This document shows positions 23,011 through 31,929 of a stretch of DNA of 64,000 bases, in pieces. A program made the position numbers and the translations under genes. Source of the DNA: Pleurodeles waltl (Eukaryota; Chordata; Amphibia; Caudata; Salamandridae). Where the stretch lies: contig NC_090440.1 in NCBI RefSeq assembly GCF_031143425.1, positions 335,423,844-335,487,843 of the forward strand. Direction: 5' to 3'. Each line of letters starts with the position of its first letter. Position 1 is the stretch's first letter. A model generated the notes under the pieces. The model was not told the origin of the DNA, did no database searches, and saw only the letters and a program-made list of their open reading frames with translations.

Positions 23011-23573
23011 TACATAGAGTATAGCATTCAGCAAGGAACTGCCATACATCTTTGAAAAGCATGGATCTTCTAAGCCACACAGTTCTATGTTCAGTCAGAT
23101 GGTCACAAACAATTTATATATATGTGCCAACACTAAAACGAACTATACATACACTTGTATAGGCCTGTATTAGCTAAGAGACACAGGTCCTCATTATGAC
23201 ATTGGTGGCAAATCTCACTTACCCCTGCAGTGACGGTTGCCAGCATACCGTTGCAGAGGCGAACATCCAATCACCGTATTATGATACACACTAACTAAAC
23301 TGACAGACTACTGTCAAAAACACATATCCGCCAGACCAAAGGTTAGTGGTAAACTGTCGGTACGAACACCCATACTGCTACACCAACAAAACAACGCCCT
23401 CCACATTATGACCCACGAATGACCACGGCGCACATTTAATGGTGGTAAACTTTGGCGGTACACACCGGCGCAAACAGAATGGCCACCCACATATATACCA
23501 ACACAACATTGGTCAAAACTAAAATCACACACCTGACACTGATACACACACCACACCCATCCCGTCACAGCAC

Positions 23574-23580
23574 TATAAAA
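23574..23580 (+). promoter_or_regulatory. TATA box of the first Myb-like gene, copy B
   Basis: TATAAAA lies 42 nt before the ATG at 23616. The same box in the same context (CAGCACTATAAAACACACACC) is kept in copy C at 42610-42616. Conservation in two diverged copies supports a promoter role. Confidence 0.6.
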
Positions 23581-23615
23581 CACACACCCACATTGACCCA
23601 CAACCATTTACAAAC

Positions 23616-24952
23616 ATGAAAAATAGTCAAGAAATAGCCATGCAAATCAAAGACACAACTACACGCACACCACAAACACCCATCCATCTGTCGCGCACCC
23701 CATGCCCCACCACATTACTCATCACACACCACACAACACCCATTTCCCCACAAAGGCGTTCCCATTTCACAGATGAGGAGTTGCGGATCATGGTGGAGGA
23801 AATAGTCAGGTTAGAGCCACAGCTGTTTGGAGCACAGGTACAGCAAATCTCCATTGTCAGGAAGATGGAGCTATGGTGGAGAATCGTTGACAGGGTGAAC
23901 ACCGTGGGACAGCATCCAAGAACAGGGGATGACATCAGGAAGAGGTGGAACAACCTACGGGGGAAGGTACACTCCATAGCAGCAATGCACCAGCTCACTA
24001 TCCAGAGAACTAGTGGTGGACCCCAAACTCTTCCCCCACAGCTGACAGCATGGGAGGAGCACATCTTGGCAATACTGCATACTGAGGGACTCACTGGAGT
24101 TGCCGGAGGACTGGACACTGGTGAGTCAATATTTACTTCCTATCCCCCACATACCTGTATGCCACGAGCACCCCTCACGCTGACACCTATCACTCCACTC
24201 CATCCCACACAGTGCACCACCACAATTGACTAACCTGAATGCCAAGCCCTGCATGCCATACCCACTGCATGAACTTCTCTCGCAGCTCTAGATGTACACC
24301 CACCACCAATGTATGGAGAACTAACAATCCCACAAGACATCACCATACACAAACAAAGATGTAAGTGCAACAGCAACGATATAGGGGAAGCTTGGGATGG
24401 AGAAAATGTCACAGACATGTAGAATAATATACCACTTACATCCCCACAGGTGCCCCAGCCAATCTCAACGTGCCACGGCTACCTAGTCCCCCATCAGAAG
24501 ATGCTCTCAGTGATGACAGTAACTCTGGACTTCTGGATCTGGATGAACTTCCTGACCCAGTAGGGACCACTGGTCAGTCGGCTACCCCAGCCTACACCCA
24601 CTCTACCACAGAGCCTCCCCCCTCAGTATCCAACACCACAGCAGCCACCCAACGTCCTTACAACTCTGTACCCGGGACACAACAATCAGCAGTGTGCCCA
24701 CCTGTACATGGACTCCAGTTCACACCTCACAACCAAGACAATCAGGGTCCTGGGGTCAATGGCAGTGGTAACACCGTTCAGGGGACACAAGCACAGGAGG
24801 ACAGGGGCACACAGAGGATAGCTGTGCGCCAGGGGGAGGATAGGCCCAGGGAACTGACTGTTCAGGAGGCACTCACTAATTTCCTGGGGGCTTACCAACA
24901 ATCCCAGGACAAGATGGGTCAGATGTTAAACATCATGCAGAATAACCAATAG
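23616..24952 (+). CDS. Myb/SANT-like DNA-binding protein of Harbinger copy B (two exons)
   Basis: Exon 1 (23616-24120) ends at a GTGAGT donor. Exon 2 (24450-24952) follows a TCCCCACAG acceptor. Spliced, they give 335 codons. Residues about 48-125 form a trihelical domain of the Myb_DNA-bind_5 type: HFTDEELRIMVEEI, then RKMELWWRIVDRVN, then RTGDDIRKRWNNLRGKV. The second exon is acidic then Pro/Ser/Thr/Gln-rich. In studied Harbinger elements the Myb-like partner binds subterminal DNA and brings the transposase to it. The frame once ran on: after the stop at 24950 a second TAG follows at 24956, both at expected CAG positions. The same frame then stays open to 25090 and encodes a helical tail of about 43 residues. 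Copy C has the same exon structure. Confidence 0.75.
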
Positions 24953-25090
24953 CTGTAGGATGAACACCACCAGGAGATCAGTAAAGATTTGCAGGCCCTC
25001 AACACCACCATGGTCTCCATAGCAGGGGTGCTTTGTGATATGGCCAACATCATGAGGTACCTAAGGGACACAAGAGTGAGAAGGGAGTGA
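24953..25090 (+). pseudogene. Lost C-terminal tail of the Myb-like protein
   Basis: This continues the frame of the preceding gene after two close TAG codons. It encodes a segment with DEHHQEISKDLQALNTTMVS and ending YLRDTRVRRE before TGA at 25088. Heptad-like leucines suggest a coiled coil for dimerisation. The two stops look like C-to-T changes in CAG codons. Confidence 0.5.
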
Positions 25091-25494
25091 CAAACTGAAC
25101 AATGGACCACCAACTCAGTGTACATTGAGCTTGTACATAATTGGACAATGTAAATGGCAATGTATGTACAATTGACAGCAATGACACAGTTTTAAATTTC
25201 AGAACGTTGACCAGCACCATAAAATGGTAACCGCCTATCCTGTATTTAGGAGCAGGAGGAAGTGATGTAACTCCGCCGGCGTTTGGCGTCATGGCAGAAG
25301 GCGGTCTTGCACCGCCGTGCTATTCCTCATTGGCTTACATGGGGCTCTATGGAGTACAGTGTCCAATGATGATGTACACCGCTACGGACGTGACAGCCAT
25401 TTTCTGTCTATGTCCTCACTTGATTCCTGACTTGCCACAGGACAACACATCCACTACGTGTGCTGCTGTGACCTGAGACTGGAACCTGCCAAGA
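25091..25494. other. Intergenic spacer of copy B
   Basis: It is collinear with 48700-49137 of copy C, including GGCAGAAGGCRGTCTTG(C/T)ACCGCC and the block before exon 1 of the second gene. It may hold the promoter of that gene, but no TATA box is clear. Confidence 0.4.
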
Positions 25495-27100
25495 CCCGTG
25501 TGACAAGGGAAGGGGCCTCTGCCTTCACTTCAGAGGAGTCAGAGCACCTGGTGGATGGGGTCATATCCCTGTATGGCCTCCAGACCAACAGGTGAGTACA
25601 CCATGAGGACAATGCACGAGACAAGGTTGCATGGAGATGTGTGTGTGCTGGCAATGTGTCATTTGGGTGGGGGTTTTGGCTGGTGGTAGTATAAATGCAG
25701 GGCTTCGGGTGATGTGTGTGCCATTTGAGGGGAAATGTTATTTGTGGACCATATGTGTGACAAGCTGGATTGTATGGTTAATGGTGTCCTTCTGTCTGTA
25801 TTTCCTCTGTAGGTCAGCGCACATGAAAAGAAGGGATTGTGGTGTGCCATCGCCAAGGACGTTCTGACCCTGGGGGTCTATAGTAGGCGGAGCACCCACT
25901 GCAGGAAACAGTGGGAGGACCTGAGACGCTGTGCCCAGAAGACCGCAGAGGCCCGGCTGGGGATGGCCTCCCAATGAGGGAGGGGTGCCCGTCGGAACCT
26001 GACCCTCGATGGCCCGCATACTGGCGGTGGACTAACCAGAGCTGGATTGGCGCTTGAGGGCAGCACAGCAGCCACAAGGGGATGAGTACAGTGTGTGTAA
26101 CAACCATCCTGTTGCCTGGCATGGGATCCTGGTGGTGGGTTTCAGTTAGTGGGTTACCCTTAATGCCAGCTCAGACATTACTACGTGGTCCAACTCAGGG
26201 TAAATGGGTGAATGGCAAAATCTTTTTAACTAGCTAGGTGGCGTTCCATGTCAGACAGGGCTTAGTAGATCCCAGGAGGGGTGCAGATGGCGTTGGTTGG
26301 CTCTCATCTTGCTGTGGTACCTAGCCAATTGAATGCCAGTGCAGTGCATAGTGCTCAGTCTTGATCCCTGTGTGATGGTAATGTGTAATCCATCTGTGAT
26401 GTTGGTGCTGTAATTGATTCAGTGCTCCCTTTCGCTCTTCCGTATTTTCTTCTGTGATCCTGTCCATGTGTGCATTAGTATCATCTGGTAGAGGAGTGGG
26501 GGCGCCGGCTGCTGAGGGAGCTGCAGTCCACGGGACCCAGGAGGCAGAGTCCACTGACACCAAGGGGACCAGTGGGATGGAGGGCAAGGGGAGTACCACG
26601 GCAAAGAAAGGAGGTGACAACACTGACTCTGATTCCTCCCCCGATGGAAGATCCCTGGTGGTGGTGGATACCTCTGGAACCACCCAAGATACAGGTACAG
26701 CCGCCACCCCCGTACTAGCACTGACCTCCCAGTAGCCCCCCACTGAGTTACCCGTGCCCACTCACCCAGGAGGGTGGGCATCTCCTTCACCCCAGGTACC
26801 TCAGGCCCTGCCTCAGTCAGTCCTGCTGCCCTCAGTGAAGAGGCTATTGATCTCCTGAGATCCATCTCTTTAGGGCAGTCAACCATAGTGAATGCCCTCC
26901 AGGGGCTGGCATCCCAGATGCAGCAATTCAGTGCCTACCTGGAGGGCATCCACGGTGGGTTGGTGGCCCTACAGAGGTCGTTTCAGGCTCTGGCCTCCTC
27001 TCTGATGGCAGCCAGCGTCCCTGGTCCTACGGTCCCCCCTCCAACTACCACTTCTCAGTCCAGGTCTCCTCAACCCCAACCCATCCCATGCACACATAAC
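25495..27100 (+). pseudogene. Second Myb/MADF-like gene of Harbinger copy B
   Basis: Exon 1 (about 25495-25591) encodes a segment with FTSEESEHLVDGVISLYGL and ends at a GTGAGT donor. The ATG present in copy C (ATGGCCCG) reads AAGACCCG here, so the start is lost. Exon 2 (25813-about 26080) follows CCTCTGTAG. It encodes an Ala-Ile-Lys-Asp-Val helix, then GVYSRRSTHCRKQWEDLRR, broken by TGA after GMASQ. Exon 3 (about 26471-26740) is Gly/Thr/Ser/Glu-rich. Exon 4 (about 26797-27100) encodes SPAALSEEAIDLLRSISLG and a helical segment ending EGIHGGLVALQRSFQALASS. The domain order resembles Myb/SANT-like proteins annotated in vertebrates after Harbinger capture. This copy has one stop and no start, but otherwise long clean exons. 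Confidence 0.65.
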
Positions 27101-27740
27101 ATCACACAAGAGTGGCACATACAAACACAGGCAGCACACTTCAAGCCACAAGCACTCACACAAACAACAGACAGTTGCACACACAACAACATCCACTGCC
27201 TCCACTTTCTCCATCTCCTCCTCCTCCTCCTCCTCCTTCTCCTCCCTCACAGTCACACCTGCATGCACTGCATCAACAGCCACCACCACCATCACCACAT
27301 CATGCAACACATACACCTCACTTGCAGACACCTCCACAGCATCCATCCACACGTTCTGTTTGTCCTCTCCCACCCTCTCTGCCCTCCTCTTAAGAGACAC
27401 AAAAGCTCCCACTCAGACACCCAACAGCCATCCACCTTACACACGCACATTGTCCATGCACCTTCACCCAAGTTCAGTAGACGTACACCTTCTACAACCA
27501 CCCCCCTCTGCCTCCACTCCCATCCCTCCTCCCACATCCCACCCCAACTTTCCTAAGAAGCTTTTCCTTGCCCAACTTGACCTCTTCCATCCCCCGCTAC
27601 CCCCTGTCTTGACAGTAAGAGCAGGGTCCCAACAACCCAGCCCAGCACCTCAGCCAAACAGTCTGCCACTGCTCCCACCAAAAAATCAGCTGCTGGCACA
27701 AAGGGGCCCCTTAGTGTGACGGCAGCCACTCCTAGTAAGT
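27100..27740 (+). repeat. C-rich tail with (CTC)n run and conserved KLFLAQLDLF segment
   Basis: The plus strand is C/A/T-rich, including a CTCCTCCTC run near 27217-27245. One frame is open from exon 4 of the second gene to 27556. Another carries KKLFLAQLDLFHPPLPP near 27556-27600, which recurs at the same relative place in copy C. Conservation of this segment across copies suggests it was once translated. Confidence 0.5.
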
Positions 27741-28039
27741 GCACACCTCCACCTCAGAAAGGTTGGCGAAACCCAAGGGACAGAGGATGGGGTCAGTGGA
27801 GGCACTTCCTAGACCTGGAGGCAAGGACACAAATCTCATGCCAAAGGCCAAGTGGGGCCATCACAAGAGGGAACACATGGACCCCCTCCACCACCAAAGA
27901 AAGTAAAGAAGCCCCCTACACCACCAAAGAAAGCCAAGGAGCCCCCTCTACCAGCAGTGGGCAAGAAGCCCTCTCCACCAGCAGAGGCACCAAAGGAGCT
28001 CCCTCCAACAGCAGAGAGCATGTAGCCCACCATCCAGGG

Positions 28040-28260
28040 ACTGTTGGGTAAGGAGTCCCCTCCAAAACCAGTGGGCATGTAGACCACCATCCAGAGTCTG
28101 CTGGACAAGGAGTCCCTTCCAGAACCATTGGGCATGTTACCCACTCCAGAGACTGTGGCCTTTCACTCCCCACCAGAGACTGTTGGGCAAGGAGCCCCCT
28201 CCAGAACCAGAGGGCATGTTATCCACTCCAGAGACTGTGGCCTTTCACTCCCTTCCAGTC
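28040..28260 (+). repeat. Short tandem repeat before the right end of copy B
   Basis: Units share CCAGAACCA(G/T)(A/T)GGGCATGTT and CCACTCCAGAGACTGTGGCC. This is the counterpart of the 82-bp repeats at 52710-52965 in copy C, here shorter and less regular. Confidence 0.55.
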
Positions 28261-28336
28261 AGTGATGTTAACGGCCTGGAGGTTGGTGTGGTACATTGGC
28301 TGTCTATGAGAGGTATCACCGCCATGGTCATAATTT

Positions 28337-28352
28337 GGTGGTAATTACCACC
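28337..28352. promoter_or_regulatory. Subterminal palindrome, copy B right end
   Basis: GGTGGTAATTACCACC is a perfect 16-nt palindrome ending 59 nt from the element end. Copy C has a palindrome at exactly the same distance with a different sequence (GGCGGTAGATACCGCC), so pairing symmetry is kept while bases differ. It is a candidate Myb or transposase binding site. Confidence 0.55.
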
Positions 28353-28564
28353 AGGCTATTGGTGGTATTACCGTCACTTTAACAGTCACCGCCACTGTCA
28401 TAATGAGGGCCACAGTGAGGTATTTGTTCACTCACTGAGATACACAGCACTGTACAGATAGTAAAAGAAACAGTAACATACTGGCAGATGTACTATAACA
28501 TGTTGTTGTACTATCACAAGTGGACATCTACAAATATTCACATAAATAGCCAAATAGTGACATG

Positions 28565-29626
28565 GGGGGTCATTATAACCCCGGTGGTAGGTGATAATGT
28601 GGCGGTAGTACCGCCCACAGGCTGGCGGTACATACTGCCACATTATGACATTGGCAGGTTGACTGCAGCCAACCTGCCAATTTACTATTTCTACCGCCAT
28701 GGTGGTAGCACCCGCCAGGCAGCAGATAACAATCTCCAGCCCGGCGGCCGCTATTGTACCGCCGGTAGAATTTTGAGCCTGCCCACTGCCATGGTTTTCG
28801 TTGGCGTTCACAATGCCACGAAAACCATGGCTGTAGGCCCTACCAGTTACAGGGAATTCCATCCCTGTCACTGGTAGGAGGCTCACCTATCCCCCAAACA
28901 CTCCCCAGACGCCCCCACCACCCTCCATCCATGCGCCCCATTCTGATTCCCCACCCCCTCTCCATCCACGCTCCCCCCTTCCGATCCCCCACCCCCATAC
29001 ACGCACACACTTGCAGACACGCACCACACATACACACACTCACTCACAAAGGCATACATGCATTCATTCACGCAAACATCTATTCATTCTCTCAAACATC
29101 CGTACGCACATTCACTCTGACATGTAGGCACGCATTCACATTTCCATTTGTACACGCATTCTCACACATGTATACTCCCAAGCAAACAACACTAAACGCA
29201 CAGCTGCATACACGCACACACTCACATATTCATGCACACAACCCCCCCCACACACACACAAAAAAAACACCCCCCACCCACTTCCCATGTTAGAAGCCCA
29301 ACTTACCTGCATCCAGGGGGTCTTCCGACAGTGGACGGGATGGTGCTCTGCTACCACCAGCAGCGCCCACCAGCAGAACACCACCAGGCCATATCATGTG
29401 TCATGATACAGCTGGCAGAGGTCTACTGACGTGGCGGTGCTGGTAATAGCAGTGCCGCCTTACCATCATCCGCTAGTTTGGCCACAACCTGATTTCTGCC
29501 CTTTTTATTGCGGAAGTCCGTCTGTTGTCATAATCTGGCAGATGGATGGTAGCAGCGGTGACGGTCTTTTGGCGGCCATCACCGCGGTGGTAGGCGGCTT
29601 ATACCACCAATGTCATAATGAGGGCC
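28565..29626. mobile_element. MITE-like Harbinger derivative 1
   Basis: It begins GGGGGTCATTATAACCCCGG and ends GTCATAATGAGGGCC, matching the Harbinger right end. GGCGGTAGTACCGCC lies at 28601-28615, 36 nt inside. The interior has many GGCGGT/ACCGCC motifs, a CACACA-rich zone at 28990-29280 and no gene. I found no convincing 3-bp duplication. Confidence 0.55.
28601..28615. promoter_or_regulatory. Subterminal inverted motif, MITE-like unit 1
   Basis: GGCGGTA and TACCGCC surround a single G, 36 nt from the left end. The equivalent in the second unit is at 29705-29719, also 36 nt inside. Confidence 0.5.
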
Positions 29627-29668
29627 TATGACTGTTGCGAAGATTCATTCAATGCTGCAAAAGACACT

Positions 29669-30600
29669 GGGGGTCATTATGACCCTGGCGGACGGTGTTA
29701 AAGCGGCGGTAAGACCGCCAACAGGCTGGCGGTCTTTTTTTCAGTATTATGACCATGGCGGTTACCGCCATGGCCATCCGTCGCTTTCCCGTTGCGCCCA
29801 CCAGGGCGGAGACGACCGCTGGGCTGGAGACCTGGGTCTCCATCCCGGCGGCCGTGACAATACCGCCACCAGTATTGTGACCCGGCTTACCGCCGTGGAT
29901 TTCCAGCGGTAGGACCCGCCATGAAATCCATGGTGGTAAGCACTATATAGGAATTCCTTCCCTGGCACTGATAGGGGTCTCCCCCACCCCTCACCCCCAC
30001 CCTGACTCCCTCCCCTACATCCCCCACCACCCCTGCCACCCCCCAAAGGTGGTAGGGTCCCCCTCCCTACCCCCCCATTTCCAACATAACAATTACTGAC
30101 ACGCACGCAGGCACCACCAACACACATACACGCACACACACCGACATACATGCCAACATCCACACACACACTCAGACACGTACACCCACATTCACACATT
30201 CACGCACACATCCATACAGACATACACGCACACATTTCCGAAATACGCATCACCCCCGCAAGCATACACGCACTCACACATCCCCCCTACATACACAGAC
30301 GCACACCCCCATGCACCCACACAACACACAACACCCCCCACCCCCCTCCCCTAACGGACGATCGACTTACCTGTTCCGTCGATCCTCCGGGAGGGGACGG
30401 GAGCCATGGGGGCAGCTCCGCCAACACCACACCGCCAACAGAACAACAGAACACCGCCACGCAGAATCACATGACGTGATTAGCTCGGGGGTGTTCTGTT
30501 GGTGTGGTGGTGGAGGTGGAGCAACCTCCACTTCCCCGCCACCCGCAAGTATGGCTGTTGGCGGCTCTCCATCGGAAAAACGACGGAAGGCAACAAGCTG
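29669..30600. mobile_element. MITE-like Harbinger derivative 2, right end missing
   Basis: It begins GGGGGTCATTATGACCCTGG and follows the same order as unit 1: GGCGGTAAGACCGCC at 29705-29719, a GGAATTCC(T/A)TCCCTG block, a CACACA-rich zone and an ACTTACCTG block. The sequence loses similarity before a right terminal repeat, near 30580-30620. It lies 43 bp from unit 1 in the same orientation. Confidence 0.5.
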
Positions 30601-30819
30601 GTACTGGCAAACACCTTCTAATTAAAGTTCTCACTAGTTATCCACAGAAGACTACTGTTTCAAGTTTGTCATGTGTAGTGGCAGTCCCAATATGATTAGC
30701 TGCTCATAGCATCAAAGGAATTACTCTGCATTTATACTATTGCTACCTGTTGATCCTCACAATAAACTGGAATATGAGAAATGATCTGGTGACGCTTGCC
30801 ATGAGGTATCATGAGTATT

Positions 30820-31480
30820 AAAAAATATGTCTCTACTCATCATTGATGAAGTGAGCATGGTATCAAAAATATTGCTTGGTTTCAACCACTAAAGGATGCA
30901 GCAACTTTTAGGAACATACTATGATGTACTATTTGGAGGAAAACATTTAATTGTCTTTGGTGACCTACTCCAACTTACCCCAGTACAAGGACATCCAATT
31001 TTAAAAGTTCTTCTGCATAGTAAACGAAGGAATTCCCTAGGAAGTATTGACAATATAAACATTTGGTTAAACTATGAGTACAAAGAATTAGTAAAAAACG
31101 TGTCAAGCATCTGATATGGAATATGGAGAGATACTGAAAGACATTAGAGTAGGAGTTCTTACAAAACTGGGAAAATATGCTTTGTAAAACTGCCTAAATA
31201 GGAGTCTATTCCCATCTGACATAGCTGCACCAGAACTAATGTTCAATTTCATCAAAGAAGGGAAATCTATTGTTTGTTTATTGCCAACACTTCAAGAGTG
31301 TGCAAAATTTAATTAACAATTACTACAACTGAAGAAAGAAGACTTTTTAGAAATTACCTATTGATAAAATGGAACATCAAGGAGTCCCAATACTACTGAC
31401 ACGTAAACGACAAGCAAAATTGGATTCTTTGGAGAAACCAATATTGAAAACAGCAGGATTAGAAAAGCGTTTCCATATCT
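30820..31480 (+). pseudogene. Helitron Pif1-like helicase remnant
   Basis: A Walker B segment, LLIIDEVSM, is encoded at 30833-30859. It is followed by LFGGKHLIVFGDLLQLTPVQ at about 30925-30985, the DEAD-like and GDxxQL motifs of Pif1-type helicases found in Helitrons. Later parts (FPSDIAAPELMFNFI, IVCLLPTLQECAKFN) appear in another frame with stops. No Walker A (motif I) and no Rep/HUH domain are visible, so only the middle of the helicase survives. No Helitron termini were found. Confidence 0.6.
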
Positions 31481-31498
31481 GCAAAAACTGTTGAGTTA

Positions 31499-31929
31499 TT
31501 TTCTGATTGCGTGATTGCATGAATCCATGCATGAGTGAGTGTTTGTATATGTGAGTGAGTGTATGAGTGGCATATGGGTAAGTGAATACATGAGTGCATG
31601 TAAGAGTGAGTCAGTGAATTAGTGTGGTGTGTTTAATCTTTAGACTGTATGAGTGCATGTATGAGTGAGTAAGTGAGTACATGTATGTGTGAGTGAGTGA
31701 GTATATGAGTGGTATATGGGTGATTGAGTGAGTGTGTGAGTGCATACATAAGTGAGGGAGTGCAAGAGTGTGAGCATGAGTGACTGAGTGTATAACTGGT
31801 ATATAGGTGAGTGAGTGACTGCATGAGTGCTTGTATGAGTGACTGAGTGAGCACAAGAGTATGAGTGTGAGTGAGTGCATGAGTGGTATGTGGGTGATTG
31901 TGTGAGTGTGGGAGTGCATGTATGAGTGG
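31499..31929. repeat. GTGA/ATGAGT minisatellite 1
   Basis: About 430 nt of GAGTGAGTGCATGTATGAGT-type sequence based on 4-nt GTGA and ATGA steps. It gives long Ser/His/Thr-rich open frames on the minus strand in several phases, an expected artefact of period 4. It immediately precedes LTR 1. Confidence 0.75.

Larger units (their letters stand above)
23186..28411 (+). mobile_element. Harbinger-like DNA transposon copy B, transposase lost
   Basis: The left end reads GGTCCTCATTATGACATTGG. The right end is its inverted counterpart, GTCATAATGAGGGCC. ACA stands directly outside both ends (23183-23185 and 28412-28414), a candidate 3-bp target duplication of the length Harbinger elements make. The 5226-bp element carries a TATA box, a two-exon Myb/SANT-like gene, a second multi-exon Myb/MADF-like gene and a C-rich tail. 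No DDE transposase is present. Where copy C holds it, this copy has only the end of the first gene. It is therefore a protein-coding but non-autonomous derivative. Confidence 0.78.

Noticed and set aside
26969..27412. 147-codon minus-strand frame with Glu runs
   Set aside because: It is the complement of the CTC-rich tail of the second Harbinger gene; the plus-strand reading is conserved between copies, the minus one is not.
30150..30479. His/Thr-rich frames in CACACA stretches (also 28931-29293)
   Set aside because: Simple-sequence artefact in the MITE-like units.
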